This document shows, in pieces, positions 1-8,389 of a stretch of DNA of 64,000 nucleotides. This stretch comes from Sphingomonas sp. So64.6b. GTDB lineage: Bacteria > Pseudomonadota > Alphaproteobacteria > Sphingomonadales > Sphingomonadaceae. The stretch covers positions 2,232,001 to 2,296,000 of the forward strand of contig NZ_CP048817.1 in the NCBI RefSeq assembly GCF_014171475.1. The letters run 5' to 3'. The notes below the pieces were generated by a model. That model was not told the origin of the DNA. It made no database searches and worked only from the letters and a program-made list of their open reading frames with translations. Position numbers and translations under genes: made by a program. Positions within the stretch are counted from its first letter, which is position 1, and every line of letters begins with the position of its first letter.

Positions 1-1
1 C

Positions 2-673
2 CTGCAGGTCGCCGACCGGGTCCGGGTCTTTTCCGAAGGCGTGCGCGCGTCGGAAGACCTGGCCGCGCAGATCGCACGTCGCGCGTCCGGCGGCGAGGAT
101 GACGGTCCGTCGCGCGCGCTGGCCAAGGCGGTGGATGGTATCGCTGCGACATTGCCCGCCGGTCTCGACGTGTTCGTCGCGCGGCGACCGGATCGCTTCG
201 GACGCGGCGGTGATCATGAGCCGTTCCTGAAACTCGGTTTTCCCGCGATCCGCTTCACCTCGGCGGTGGAGAATTGGGACGCGCAGCATCAGGACCTGCG
301 TACGGAAAAGGGTGTGCGTTATGGCGACACGCTGGACCGGATGGATTTCGCCTATCTCGCCAAGGTCACCGCGATCAACGTCGCGACGATCCGCCGCCTG
401 GCCTCGGCTCCCGCCGCGCCTTCAAGCGTTACCCTGTCAGGCGCCTTGTCGCGCGACACGAGCGTGAAATGGGACGCCGTACCCGGCGCGGCCAGTTACC
501 GCGTGCGCTGGCGTCGCAGCGATGTGCAGGACTGGACCAACAGCCTCGATGTCGCGACGCCGGGCACGATCCTCAAGGAAGTCCCGGTCGACGATAATTT
601 CATCGGCGTCTCGGCGTTATCCGCCAATGGCGACGAGAGCCTCGTCACCTTTGGCGAAAGTGAAAAGCGCTGA
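2..673 (+). CDS. M28-family metallopeptidase, C-terminal part (5' end outside window)
   Basis: The frame is open from the left edge, so only the last 223 residues are seen. The segments GFPAIRFT, QHQDLR and DTLDRMDFAYL match the end of the M28 zinc aminopeptidase fold, where a late His binds metal. The last 90 or so residues (WDAVPGAASYRVRWR) resemble a fibronectin type III-like beta domain, which is common at the C-terminus of exported M28 enzymes. By family it should remove N-terminal amino acids from peptides in the periplasm. Substrate is unknown, and the signal peptide and main zinc ligands lie outside the window. A hairpin terminator follows. Confidence 0.8.
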   Translation: MQVADRVRVFSEGVRASEDLAAQIARRASGGEDDGPSRALAKAVDGIAATLPAGLDVFVARRPDRFGRGGDHEPFLKLGFPAIRFTSAVENWDAQHQDLRTEKGVRYGDTLDRMDFAYLAKVTAINVATIRRLASAPAAPSSVTLSGALSRDTSVKWDAVPGAASYRVRWRRSDVQDWTNSLDVATPGTILKEVPVDDNFIGVSALSANGDESLVTFGESEKR

Positions 674-686
674 TATCCGACAGCGA

Positions 687-721
687 AACGCCGTGCACGG
701 GTCCGACCCTTGCACGGCGTT
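687..721. terminator. Bidirectional hairpin terminator
   Basis: An 11-bp perfect stem (AACGCCGTGCA at 687-697 and TGCACGGCGTT at 711-721) encloses a 13-nt loop between the convergent peptidase and RcnB-like genes. A pyrimidine-rich run follows on the + strand. Confidence 0.7.
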
Positions 722-749
722 CTGCTCTTCTTAGATTTTCAGCCCGGGA

Positions 750-1751
750 TCAGCGGCAACCGCATTGGCGCGGCTTGGCGCGCCACACCTTCTTCTTTGC
801 GCGATAGACCTTGCGCGGCGAATAGGTGACCTCGTCGATATAGGTCGTTGTCGTCTCGATCACCGGCGCGGACTGCACCGTCACCGTCGTCGTGGTGGCC
901 GGCGGATACCAATAACCGCCGCTCACATAACCGCTCGAGGCGTAATTGCCCGAATAGCCCGAGGTTGAATAACCGCTCGAATAACCGCGCTGCTGCACGA
1001 CTTCGCGCGGCGGCGCATAGGCGACCGACGGTTCGTCATAGCCCGGCTCGCCATAGGGGGCGCCATATGGCGGGGGCGGCGCGGACTGATAGTCCTGCTG
1101 CACATAACCCCCGCCAGCGCTCCCCCCAGCGCCTCCATAAGGATATTCGCCATCCTGGCCGTCCGGCCCATAGGCATAACCATCATCATAACCGTCGCGA
1201 TCGTCATAGCGGTCCCAATCAAGGCCGCTGACCGAATCCCAGACCTGGCCGCGACCGTCCGTCAGGACTGCGTCGTCATAATAGCGCGTCCAGTTGTAAC
1301 CGCGCGGCGGGCTCGACAGACCATAGGACGACCAGTCGCTGATGAAGAAGGTCGGCGCGATCCAGTAGCGCGGCAAGGTCCAGCCCCGCACCGGACGGCG
1401 ATAGCTGTTCCAGCCGCCGGGCGCATGCGATCCACCATACCAGCGACCGCCAACCTGAGCGCCCCAGCGCTGGCCGCTGCGATGCTGCCCACCCCAACGC
1501 TGGCCACCATTGTTCTGGCCGCCCCAGCGCTGACCGCCACCATGCTGACTGCCGTTCCAGCGCGCCGGGCGCGGCATGGTCGTGCCGCCCGGCTGCGGAT
1601 GATAGGTGCCCGGCCCGCCGATCTTCGGGGCTGGCAATGGTCGCATCGGGCCGGTCGTCGTGCCCCCTTGTGACCCGAGTCGCTGTGCGTCTGCAGGTGC
1701 CGTGGTGGCGCCGAGCATCACCGCAAAGGCAGCAATCGTGAGGGTTCGCAT
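750..1751 (-). CDS. RcnB-family exported protein with low-complexity Gly/Tyr regions
   Basis: A 333-aa protein with an N-terminal signal peptide ending TAPADAQ. Start ATG at 1751 is preferred because TTGGAG lies 8 nt upstream; an upstream in-frame start lacks this. The N-terminal third contains repeated QRWGGQ-like units. The middle (about residues 120-185, GWTLPRYWIAP to the VWDSVSGLDWDR end) is the RcnB domain, known in E. coli from a periplasmic nickel/cobalt homeostasis protein. The C-terminal half is rich in Gly, Tyr, Ser and Pro and ends with a basic, Cys-containing tail (CGCR). The metal role is inferred from the family only; no efflux pump gene is adjacent. Confidence 0.75.
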   Translation of the reverse strand: MRTLTIAAFAVMLGATTAPADAQRLGSQGGTTTGPMRPLPAPKIGGPGTYHPQPGGTTMPRPARWNGSQHGGGQRWGGQNNGGQRWGGQHRSGQRWGAQVGGRWYGGSHAPGGWNSYRRPVRGWTLPRYWIAPTFFISDWSSYGLSSPPRGYNWTRYYDDAVLTDGRGQVWDSVSGLDWDRYDDRDGYDDGYAYGPDGQDGEYPYGGAGGSAGGGYVQQDYQSAPPPPYGAPYGEPGYDEPSVAYAPPREVVQQRGYSSGYSTSGYSGNYASSGYVSGGYWYPPATTTTVTVQSAPVIETTTTYIDEVTYSPRKVYRAKKKVWRAKPRQCGCR

Positions 1752-1863
1752 GGTAAACACTCCAATCAAGACGCCGCACCCCCGCGCGACTTCGGTTATT
1801 CTTAACGCAAGCGTTACCATTTCCGGCGATTTGTCGCCAGAATTCAGAATGTCCCGGAACGGG

Positions 1864-2349
1864 TCAGCGCGCGATGCGCGACGCGATCAGCGCGACCAGG
1901 GCTTCGCAGCCGGCGGCATCCTCTGCATCGAAACGCGCGGCGCTCGGGCTGTCGAGGTCAAGCACGCCGAACAGCTGCCCATGATGAACGATCGGCACGA
2001 CGAGTTCGGACCGGCTTGCCGCATCGCACGCGATATGACCCGGAAAGGCGAAGACATCTTCGACCAGCTGCGTCTCGCGCGTCTGCGCCGCCGTGCCGCA
2101 CACGCCCTTGCCCATGGCGATGCGGATGCATGCCGCTTTGCCCTGAAACGGCCCGAGCACCAGTTCGCCGTCGATCGCGCGATAGAAGCCGGCCCAGTTG
2201 AGATCGGGCAAATACTCCCAAATCAGCGCGGCGGTGTTGGCCATGTTGGCGATCGGGTCAGGTTCGTCCGCGGTCAGCGCGTCAAGCGCGGCATGGAGGT
2301 CGCGATAGAGTTCGGTCTTGGAGCCGGTGTTGATCGCGAAGTCGAACAT
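1864..2349 (-). CDS. msrC: Free methionine-(R)-sulfoxide reductase (GAF domain, fRMsr)
   Basis: A 161-aa single GAF-domain protein of the usual length. It carries the three conserved cysteines of the family, Cys74 and Cys84 in CIRIAMGKGVC and Cys108 in GHIACDA, with the 10- and 24-residue spacing of E. coli fRMsr. The family reduces free L-methionine-(R)-sulfoxide in the cytoplasm using thioredoxin, and so repairs oxidised methionine. It stands alone, 96 bp downstream of the DUF2971 gene on the same strand. Confidence 0.9.
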   Translation of the reverse strand: MFDFAINTGSKTELYRDLHAALDALTADEPDPIANMANTAALIWEYLPDLNWAGFYRAIDGELVLGPFQGKAACIRIAMGKGVCGTAAQTRETQLVEDVFAFPGHIACDAASRSELVVPIVHHGQLFGVLDLDSPSAARFDAEDAAGCEALVALIASRIAR

Positions 2350-2445
2350 GGGGATTCCTGTGGCTACGGTCGGGCGCGCCGATTCACCTGGAATGCGGCG
2401 TGCGCGAGAGATGAGGGTGGTCGATGGTCAGCGCAAGGCGCCGTG

Positions 2446-3183
2446 TCATCTCGGCGGCAGCTCGGACGGTACCGGATCGCCATAAACCACCCCATGACGG
2501 CGAGGAAATGTCGACAGCGCGCGCTGCCAGCGCTCGCTGTCGGTTAGCCGCGACTGGATGATCTTGAGCTTTTCCCAACCCGCGATGCCATGGATCACGG
2601 CGCGCGCCGAGGCGACGAGCTCTGGGTGCATGAATGGGCTGAAAGTGACCTGGCGCAAAACCGCCGGGCCGATATCGATATGCAGTGCCGTGACCGGCTC
2701 GACCGCATGGCCGACGACGCGCAACTCGGCTTCGTCGATGAAACCACGGCGCTTCAGGAACGGCAGGCTATGGATGTCCGACGCATCGATCTTGGCGATT
2801 TCGTCGATCTTCACATAACGCATCGGTGCGAACATGCAGTGCGGCGTGCCCGCGATCACTTGTTCGAAATTGGCGCGGTCGAACTGGACGCACACCCCCG
2901 ACGTATCGCCTGCGAACACCTGCCAATGATGGAACGTCTCGGGCGCCTCGGTCAGGCAGATCGCGCCGACAAAGGCGTAGTGCATCGTCTCCTGATACAC
3001 TTCCATCGATCGGCGATCATTGGCGTCCTTCCAGGTCGAATAGCTGACCAGGGTCAGCCGCCGATTGAGCAGCGTATCGAGCAGCACGGGCAGGCTGGTG
3101 TAGCGGCGCAGCGGCTTCGGCGACGGGCTAGGTGAAGGGACGGCGCGCGGCGGCGCGGGCGGCGGTGAAACGGGCTTTGCCAT
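2446..3183 (-). CDS. DUF2971 domain protein
   Basis: A 245-aa protein from ATG 3183; a TTG at 3204 is an alternative, and neither has a strong ribosome site. After a Pro-rich N-terminal tail (about 25 residues) comes the DUF2971 pattern: RRLTLVSYSTWKDANDRR, then FVGAICLTE and CVQFDR further on. DUF2971 proteins are widespread, often encoded near defence or mobile genes, and have no established activity. The neighbours here (msrC, arfB) are housekeeping genes and give no hint of a role. The start region lies just upstream of the divergently transcribed arfB. Confidence 0.75.
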   Translation of the reverse strand: MAKPVSPPPAPPRAVPSPSPSPKPLRRYTSLPVLLDTLLNRRLTLVSYSTWKDANDRRSMEVYQETMHYAFVGAICLTEAPETFHHWQVFAGDTSGVCVQFDRANFEQVIAGTPHCMFAPMRYVKIDEIAKIDASDIHSLPFLKRRGFIDEAELRVVGHAVEPVTALHIDIGPAVLRQVTFSPFMHPELVASARAVIHGIAGWEKLKIIQSRLTDSERWQRALSTFPRRHGVVYGDPVPSELPPR

Positions 3184-3248
3184 GGAGGCGACATACACCG
3201 CCAAACCGGGCTATGGAACGCCCCACCCTACCCCGCAAAGATGGTTCG

Positions 3249-3671
3249 ATGTCCCTGCTCCCCGTTACCCGATCGATCGCCATCGACAGCGACGAACTGC
3301 AAGAAAGCTTCGCCCGGTCGTCCGGGCCGGGCGGGCAGTCGGTCAACACCACTGATTCCGCCGTGATGCTGCGCTTCGACGTGCGCGGCTCGCCCAACCT
3401 GCCGGAGGCGGTCAGGGTGCGGCTCGAGATCCTCGCCGGCAGCCGGCTGACGCGCGACGGCGTGCTGGTGCTGAAGAGCGAGGGCGCGCGGTCGCAATTG
3501 CTCAACCGCCAGGAAGTGCGCGAACGCCTGTTCGACCTGATCCGCGAGGCGACGATCGTGCCCAAAAAGCGCCGCCCGACCAAGCCGTCCAAGGCGGCAA
3601 AGGCGCGGCGCATGGATGGCAAGACGAAGCGCTCGACAGTGAAGAGTCTGCGCGGCAAGCCGATCGATTAG
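3249..3671 (+). CDS. arfB: ArfB alternative ribosome-rescue peptidyl-tRNA hydrolase
   Basis: A 140-aa protein, the usual ArfB/YaeJ length, with the GGQ motif at residues 28-30 in SSGPGGQSVN. The C-terminal tail is strongly basic (KKRRPTKPSKAAKARR...). By family, the tail enters the empty mRNA channel of stalled ribosomes and the GGQ loop hydrolyses the peptidyl-tRNA. Start ATG 3249 is chosen because it aligns with the E. coli N-terminus; in-frame starts upstream would add a non-conserved basic extension that overlaps the divergent DUF2971 gene. Confidence 0.9.
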   Translation: MSLLPVTRSIAIDSDELQESFARSSGPGGQSVNTTDSAVMLRFDVRGSPNLPEAVRVRLEILAGSRLTRDGVLVLKSEGARSQLLNRQEVRERLFDLIREATIVPKKRRPTKPSKAAKARRMDGKTKRSTVKSLRGKPID

Positions 3672-3817
3672 CGCAAGGCGCTGTTTCTTCGCCTCGAACC
3701 GGCGATTCACAGTGGCTTCCGGTGTCGCCATGCCTGTTTCTCGCCGCGCATGTTGCGCTTCAGGATCGCCATCCGATTCGAGAAATCAGTTGAATCGGAC
3801 GGCACAGAATCGAGCCG

Positions 3818-3965
3818 ATCATGACTTCCACCGATCGATCCCGTCCCACCCGAAAATTCCCGTGCGGTCCTGGCGGAATTCCCGCAGAATTTCCCGTAGA
3901 TTCCCGTAAAACTCCCGAAAAAGCATCTCGCCGCAACAATTCCCGTAACTGCGGGGAATTCCGAT
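3818..3965 (+). repeat. Dispersed TTCCCG-array repeat, copy A
   Basis: A gene-free stretch with five TTCCCG hexamers (3857, 3879, 3891, 3901, 3940) and one CTCCCG (3912). It ends in an imperfect palindrome TTCCCGTA-AC-TGCGGGGAA. The reverse complement of 60243-60401 aligns along most of the length: a start resembling ATGACTTCCACC, then TTCCCGTGCG, two TTCCCGCAG-like units, AAAAAGCAT and the closing palindrome. I estimate about three-quarters identity by eye. No coding potential is apparent. The remainder of the 3672-4111 gap holds nothing recognisable. Confidence 0.65.
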
Positions 3966-4111
3966 GGCGGCAGGGGCGCTCTCACGGCGCCGTAAGCTCA
4001 CCGATTCAAGTGCGATTGTTTAGGCGCTAACGCCTCCTCCCAACGGCGTCTCGCCGATCGCCACGCTCTTTCACATCATGAAACCAACAGGAGGAACGAC
4101 CGCCGACGGTT

Positions 4112-4774
4112 CTAGGCCTCGGGCAGCGCTAGGCTAAACCCGGCCTCCAGGAACCGCTCCGGCAACGGTGCCTCGGCGATGATCGGATCCTTGCCTTCAC
4201 GCGGCACGGTCAATGATGCCGCATGCAGCAAACTATGCTTGCCGCCGCTGCCGTAGATCGGATCGCCGACCACCGGTGCGCCGAGGACCTCGGCGGCATG
4301 GACGCGGATCTGATGGGTGCGGCCGGTTTCCGGCGTGAATTCAACGAAGGAACGCCCATCCTTCACCTCCAGCACGCGCCAGCCGGTGCGTGCCGCCTTG
4401 CCGTTCGGGTCACCGCGCATGCGCCAGCCGTCTTCCGCGGTGCTGGTCTTGCCCAGCGCGAGATCGATCATGCCGCTTTCGCCCTCCGGCACGCCTTCGA
4501 GCACGGCAAGGTACCGCTTCTTGACCAGGCCTTGTTCGAACGCCTGCTGGAATCGCGCATGCGCCTTGGGATTGCGCGACAGCAGCAGGCAGCCAGACGT
4601 GTCGCGGTCGAGCCGATGTACCGGAACGGGCCAGCGCTTGAAGCCGAACTTCAGGCTGTCGAGATGGTTTTCGAGGCTGATCGAGCCGTCGCGCGGACGA
4701 TCGACCGGCAAGCCGGCGGGCTTGTCGATGACCATCGCTTCGCCGTCGAAGAAAAGAACATGATTTGCGAGCAT
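4112..4774 (-). CDS. RluA-family rRNA/tRNA pseudouridine synthase
   Basis: A 220-aa protein with the RluA signature HRLDRDTSG at residues 53-61 (catalytic Asp56) and the later ETGRTHQIRVH motif. There is no S4 RNA-binding domain, so it belongs to the short RluA-like group. The family isomerises specific uridines in rRNA or tRNA; the target base cannot be deduced. It starts at ATG 4774, back to back with the M15 peptidase gene. Confidence 0.88.
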   Translation of the reverse strand: MLANHVLFFDGEAMVIDKPAGLPVDRPRDGSISLENHLDSLKFGFKRWPVPVHRLDRDTSGCLLLSRNPKAHARFQQAFEQGLVKKRYLAVLEGVPEGESGMIDLALGKTSTAEDGWRMRGDPNGKAARTGWRVLEVKDGRSFVEFTPETGRTHQIRVHAAEVLGAPVVGDPIYGSGGKHSLLHAASLTVPREGKDPIIAEAPLPERFLEAGFSLALPEA

Positions 4775-4820
4775 GCACCGCCCTTGCCACTCCCCGCGCG
4801 CTCATGCCAGAGAAACACCG

Positions 4821-5648
4821 ATGGGCCTTCTCCAAAAGACCGCGATCGGTATCGCCGGCTTGATCCTTTGCGCGATGCCGGCGGCGGCGGCCACCGCGCC
4901 GATCGAAATCTGCACGGGACATATCGTCTATCCGTTCATGGACGGGCGCTTGCTCGGGCATTTGCCTTATGGTGACGCGTCGCCATTCGACCTGGTCGCT
5001 GCACCACCCGGATTCGGCATCGGCGAGAACTGCCTGATCCAGCGCGCGGCCGCGATCGATCTCACTCGCCTCCTCAACGCTGCGAACGCGGTGCCGGAGG
5101 TGGCAAACCAGTTGCGCGGCGTGTCCTGTCATCGCTCGATCTCCCGCCAACGCGCGGTTTTCTGTGGGCAGGTCGGACCGGGCCGGCGCTTTGCGACGCC
5201 GGGGCAGCGGGCGCAGTTCGTCGCGCCGCCGGGATTTAGCGAGCATTCCACCGGCTACACGATCGACTTCGGCATCCGTCCGGCACTCAATTGCTTCGAT
5301 GTCGATCCGTGCATCGCCTCGACCGCCGCCGGTCGCTGGTTGGCCGCCCATGCCCGCGAATATGGCTTCGAAATGTCATTTTACTGGCACAACAAACAAG
5401 GCGTGACATGGGAACCATGGCACTGGCGCTGGGTCGGCACCTCGCCCAGCGCGCCGGGCGCCGTTCCGGCGCGGGCGATCTTCGCGCGTGCCCGAACCAC
5501 CTTCGCGGCCAATCCCGCGGTTATCGATGCGTCGGCACCTTGGCCGCAACAGCCGGCCAAACCAGCGACGTCGCCGATTCTGCCAACTCCACCGGGCCAC
5601 GTCGAGATTCCGCCAGGCGTTTTCCCGCCGCCACCGCCAAAACCCTGA
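4821..5648 (+). CDS. M15-family D-alanyl-D-alanine carboxypeptidase-like exported protein
   Basis: A 275-aa protein with a signal peptide (AGLILCAMPAAAAT). It shows both zinc motifs of the VanY/DdcY M15 group: SEHSTGYTID at 140-149 (His142, Asp149) and EPWHW at 198-202 (Glu198 catalytic base, His201 ligand). By family it trims D-Ala from peptidoglycan stem peptides in the periplasm. The C-terminal 45 residues are Pro-rich (PPGVFPPPPPKP) and may span the wall or be disordered. Start ATG 4821 is chosen because it places the signal peptide at the terminus. Confidence 0.88.
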   Translation: MGLLQKTAIGIAGLILCAMPAAAATAPIEICTGHIVYPFMDGRLLGHLPYGDASPFDLVAAPPGFGIGENCLIQRAAAIDLTRLLNAANAVPEVANQLRGVSCHRSISRQRAVFCGQVGPGRRFATPGQRAQFVAPPGFSEHSTGYTIDFGIRPALNCFDVDPCIASTAAGRWLAAHAREYGFEMSFYWHNKQGVTWEPWHWRWVGTSPSAPGAVPARAIFARARTTFAANPAVIDASAPWPQQPAKPATSPILPTPPGHVEIPPGVFPPPPPKP

Positions 5649-5663
5649 ACCATCCCGAATAGC

Positions 5664-5700
5664 AACGGCCGGCCAGCTGGGCATCAGCTGACCGGCCGTT
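5664..5700. terminator. Bidirectional hairpin terminator
   Basis: A long inverted repeat, AACGGCCGG-CAGCTG paired with CAGCTG-CCGGCCGTT, has one bulge on each arm and a 5-nt loop. It lies between the convergent M15 and wrbA genes. Confidence 0.7.
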
Positions 5701-5718
5701 CTGGACGTCGACGGTGCG

Positions 5719-6321
5719 TCAGGCGGCCAGCTTGGCCGCCGTCTCCGCAACGCGCTTACCCTGATAGCGCGCACCATCGAGCTCGGTAGCGCTCGGCTGG
5801 CGGCTGCCATTGCCGTCGGCGATCGTCGTCGCGCCATAAGGCGATCCGCCCTTGACTTCATCGACGCCCATCTGACCCTGGAAGCCATAGTCGAGCCCGA
5901 CGATGGTCAAGCCGAAGTGCAGCAGGTTGGTGATGATCGAGAACAGGGTGGTTTCCTGCCCGCCATGTTGAGACGCGGTCGAGGTGAACGCCGCACCGAC
6001 CTTGCCGTGCAGCGCGCCGCTCATCCACAGCCCGCCGGCCTGGTCGAGGAACGAAGCCATCTGGCTGGGCATCCGGCCGAAGCGGGTCGGTGCGCCGATC
6101 ACGATCGCGTCGTAATTGGCCAGCGCGCTGATCCCCTCGATGACCGGATGCGAGGTGTCCGCCTTGAACCCAGCCGCGGCAGCGACCTCGGGCGGAGCGG
6201 TTTCGGGAACGCGGCGGATATCGACGTCGGCGCCGGCCGAACGCGCACCCTCGGCGACGGCGTCCGCCATCTGCTCGAGATGGCCGTAGGATGAGTAATA
6301 AAGCACAAGGACTTTGGTCAT
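5719..6321 (-). CDS. wrbA: NAD(P)H:quinone oxidoreductase, WrbA type
   Basis: A 200-aa flavodoxin-fold protein of the usual WrbA length. It has the N-terminal FMN phosphate loop ([12 protein letters not shown]), [13 protein letters not shown] and the [11 protein letters not shown] loop. The enzyme performs two-electron reduction of quinones in the cytoplasm and so avoids semiquinone radicals. ATG 6321 gives the family N-terminus [11 protein letters not shown]; a second ATG six codons upstream is possible. It lies downstream of the pirin gene on the same strand, separated by a REP-like doublet. Confidence 0.92.
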   Translation of the reverse strand: MTKVLVLYYSSYGHLEQMADAVAEGARSAGADVDIRRVPETAPPEVAAAAGFKADTSHPVIEGISALANYDAIVIGAPTRFGRMPSQMASFLDQAGGLWMSGALHGKVGAAFTSTASQHGGQETTLFSIITNLLHFGLTIVGLDYGFQGQMGVDEVKGGSPYGATTIADGNGSRQPSATELDGARYQGKRVAETAAKLAA

Positions 6322-6349
6322 GGGAAAACTCGCTTTCATTTTGATGGGG

Positions 6350-6457
6350 CCCCTCCCGCAATCAGAGGGCTGGAGCGGGAGGGGTTAGGGGGAGGACCTG
6401 GATTCGTCGGGGAAGCGACCAGGCCCTCCCCGACTTCCCCGTGGGGGGCGGGGAAGT
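6350..6457. repeat. REP-like palindrome doublet
   Basis: CCCCTCCCGC (6350-6359) pairs with GCGGGAGGGG (6375-6384). A second unit has GTCGGGG (6406-6412) with CCCCGAC (6428-6434), and ACTTCCCC (6433-6440) with GGGGAAGT (6450-6457). The first pair has the same arms as the palindromes at 27.7 kb. It sits between the pirin and wrbA genes and could shape or stabilise their mRNA. Confidence 0.7.
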
Positions 6458-6463
6458 ATCGGG

Positions 6464-7180
6464 TTAGGCTGCGTCGACCAGGACGATCTCGGCATCTTCG
6501 ATCGCCTTGATCTCGACCGTCTGGCCACCGCTGATCGCGGCACCGTCGCGGGCGTCGAAACGCACACCATCGATCTCGATCGCGCCGGTCGCGGGGACCA
6601 GATAGGCGTGACGTCCCTCACCCACGCTATGGGTCAGGCTCTCGCCAGCCTTGATCGTCGCCCCGAGCACACGTGCATCGGCACGAATGGGCAGCGCGCC
6701 CTTGTCGTCGGCGAACCCGCTGGCGAGGACCACCAGCGCGCCATCGCGGCCGTCCTTGGGGAAGGGCTTGGCGCCCCAGCTCGGGGCACCCCCGGTGCGG
6801 CTCGGTTCGATCCAGATCTGGAACAGGGTTGTCGTTTCGGGTTCCAGGTTGAACTCGGCATGACGCACGCCGGTGCCGGCGCTCATCACCTGCACGTCGC
6901 CCGCACCGGTGCGGCCCTTGTTACCCATCGAATCCTGATGAGTGATCGCGCCGCTGCGGACATAGGTGATAATCTCCATGTCGCGATGCGGATGCGGCGG
7001 GAAGCCGCTGTTCGCAGCGATCTCGTCGTCATTCCACACGCGGATCGCGCCCCAGCCCATGCGCTTGGGGTCGTGGTAATCGGCGAAGGAGAAATGGTGG
7101 CGCGCGTTGAGCCAGCCATGATCAGCATGGCCGAGACTGTCGAAGCTGCGGCGTTCAATCTTTTCCTGAGTAGCGATCAT
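6464..7180 (-). CDS. Pirin-family cupin protein
   Basis: A 238-aa bicupin of normal pirin length. The N-terminal cupin carries the iron-site residues in FPPHPHRDME, with a later His in GTGVRHAEFN. Pirins of this YhaK/YhhW group can act as quercetin 2,3-dioxygenases in vitro; their cellular role is linked to redox sensing. The neighbours, WrbA downstream and a LysR regulator divergently upstream, suggest a quinone or electrophile response unit, but this is inference. Confidence 0.9.
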   Translation of the reverse strand: MIATQEKIERRSFDSLGHADHGWLNARHHFSFADYHDPKRMGWGAIRVWNDDEIAANSGFPPHPHRDMEIITYVRSGAITHQDSMGNKGRTGAGDVQVMSAGTGVRHAEFNLEPETTTLFQIWIEPSRTGGAPSWGAKPFPKDGRDGALVVLASGFADDKGALPIRADARVLGATIKAGESLTHSVGEGRHAYLVPATGAIEIDGVRFDARDGAAISGGQTVEIKAIEDAEIVLVDAA

Positions 7181-7254
7181 GTCGAAACTCCATTTGGTAT
7201 TGCTGTGTTGCCGCCAAGATAGGCATTTCGATCATGCGGTAAATGGAAACACTG

Positions 7255-7269
7255 GAAACCGATCGTTTC
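7255..7269. promoter_or_regulatory. Candidate LysR operator in divergent promoter
   Basis: GAAAC-CGATC-GTTTC, an interrupted palindrome, lies in the 123-bp gap between the divergent pirin and lysR genes, the usual place for a LysR-type binding site. No experimental support is available. Confidence 0.4.
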
Positions 7270-7303
7270 GTTCTATATCTCCCGGTTCGAAGGATTTTGA
7301 ACC

Positions 7304-8209
7304 ATGCGCCTGCCAGATCTCGAAGCCTGGGCGATCTTCGCCAGCGTCGTCGACCAACGCTCGTTCAGCGGCGCCGCCGATGCGATCGGCGTTTCCAAGG
7401 CAACGGTGTCGAAGGCGATCACCCGGCTGGAGGCGCATCTCGGCCAGTCGCTGTTCCATCGAAACTCGCGCCGGCTGACGCTCACCGAGAGCGGCAAAGG
7501 CTTGGCCGAACATGCCGCGCGCATCCTCGCCGAAGCCAATTCAGCGGAAGAAGCCGCGCGCGATGCCGCGACCGCGCCGACCGGACTGGTGCGCATGACC
7601 GCGCCGATGACGCTCGGGCTGGCCAAGATCGCACCGGCAATTGCGGAATTCCTGGTCGCGCATCCCGGGATCGAGATCGACCTGCATTTGTCCGATGCCA
7701 AGGTCGATATCGTCGCCGAAGGTTTCGACATCGCACTGCGTATCGCCGATCTGCCGGACAGTTCGCTGCGTGCTCGCCGTCTCGGCGCGATCAGGACACA
7801 TATCGTCGCGGCGCCCGCCTATCTCGCCAAACATGGCCGCCCGACCCACCCGGCGCAGCTCGGCGAGCATCCCTGTTTCGGTTATACCAATGTCACCGGA
7901 CCGTGGCGGTTCTCCGGACCGGACGGCGGCGAGGCGGCGGTCCGTCCGACCGGGCCACTCCGTTCCAACAATGGCGACGCGCTGCTCCCCGCTCTCCGTG
8001 CCGGGCTCGGCATCGGTATGCTGCCCGATTTCATCGTCGGCCCCGACCTGTTGGACGGGATATTGGAGGCGATCCTGACCGACTGGCACGGACCGCCCAT
8101 CGCACTGCACCTGATGACGCCGCCCAGCAATCTGCGACCCGCGCGGGTCGAGGCGCTGATCGCATTCCTTTCGGATCGGCTGCGCAACCTGTGCGAGCAG
8201 GCTGGTTAA
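7304..8209 (+). CDS. LysR-family transcriptional regulator
   Basis: A 301-aa protein. It has an N-terminal winged HTH (residues 5-62, FSGAADAIGVSKATVSKAITRLEAHLG split over the recognition helix) and a substrate-binding domain from about residue 90. The sequence resembles the CrgA/PecT-type subgroup with HRNSRRLTLTESG. It is divergent from the pirin/wrbA pair, which it probably controls, as is typical for LysR regulators. Inducer unknown. Confidence 0.9.
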   Translation: MRLPDLEAWAIFASVVDQRSFSGAADAIGVSKATVSKAITRLEAHLGQSLFHRNSRRLTLTESGKGLAEHAARILAEANSAEEAARDAATAPTGLVRMTAPMTLGLAKIAPAIAEFLVAHPGIEIDLHLSDAKVDIVAEGFDIALRIADLPDSSLRARRLGAIRTHIVAAPAYLAKHGRPTHPAQLGEHPCFGYTNVTGPWRFSGPDGGEAAVRPTGPLRSNNGDALLPALRAGLGIGMLPDFIVGPDLLDGILEAILTDWHGPPIALHLMTPPSNLRPARVEALIAFLSDRLRNLCEQAG

Positions 8210-8278
8210 CCCCGCAACGTCAGCGGTACGTGGAATCCCTGGTCAGGGGATTCCCCGCGACTCGTGGAGTCAGGCCGA

Positions 8279-8293
8279 TTAATTCGAAATTAA
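8279..8293. promoter_or_regulatory. CtrA box (TTAA-N7-TTAA) upstream of ctrA
   Basis: TTAA at 8279-8282, seven bases, then TTAA at 8290-8293 followed by CC is an exact match to the known full CtrA recognition pattern. A further TTAA half site lies at 8319-8322. They sit 70-110 bp before the ctrA start, which implies autoregulation. Confidence 0.75.
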
Positions 8294-8389
8294 CCTTTTA
8301 CCTTCATCACTGATCAGGTTAATGGTTTGTTCGCAGTTGGGTCGAGCCGAAGGGGGCATCGAACATTGCGAGTGACAGGGGAACGGCCG

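Noticed and set aside
3818..3965. Hexamer array considered as a CRISPR
   Set aside because: Units are only 6-9 bases, spacing is uneven (10-39 bp), and there are no constant spacers or cas genes.
8232..8254. GGAATCCC/GGGATTCC hairpin after lysR as terminator
   Set aside because: Good stem but no T-run; not strong enough to call.
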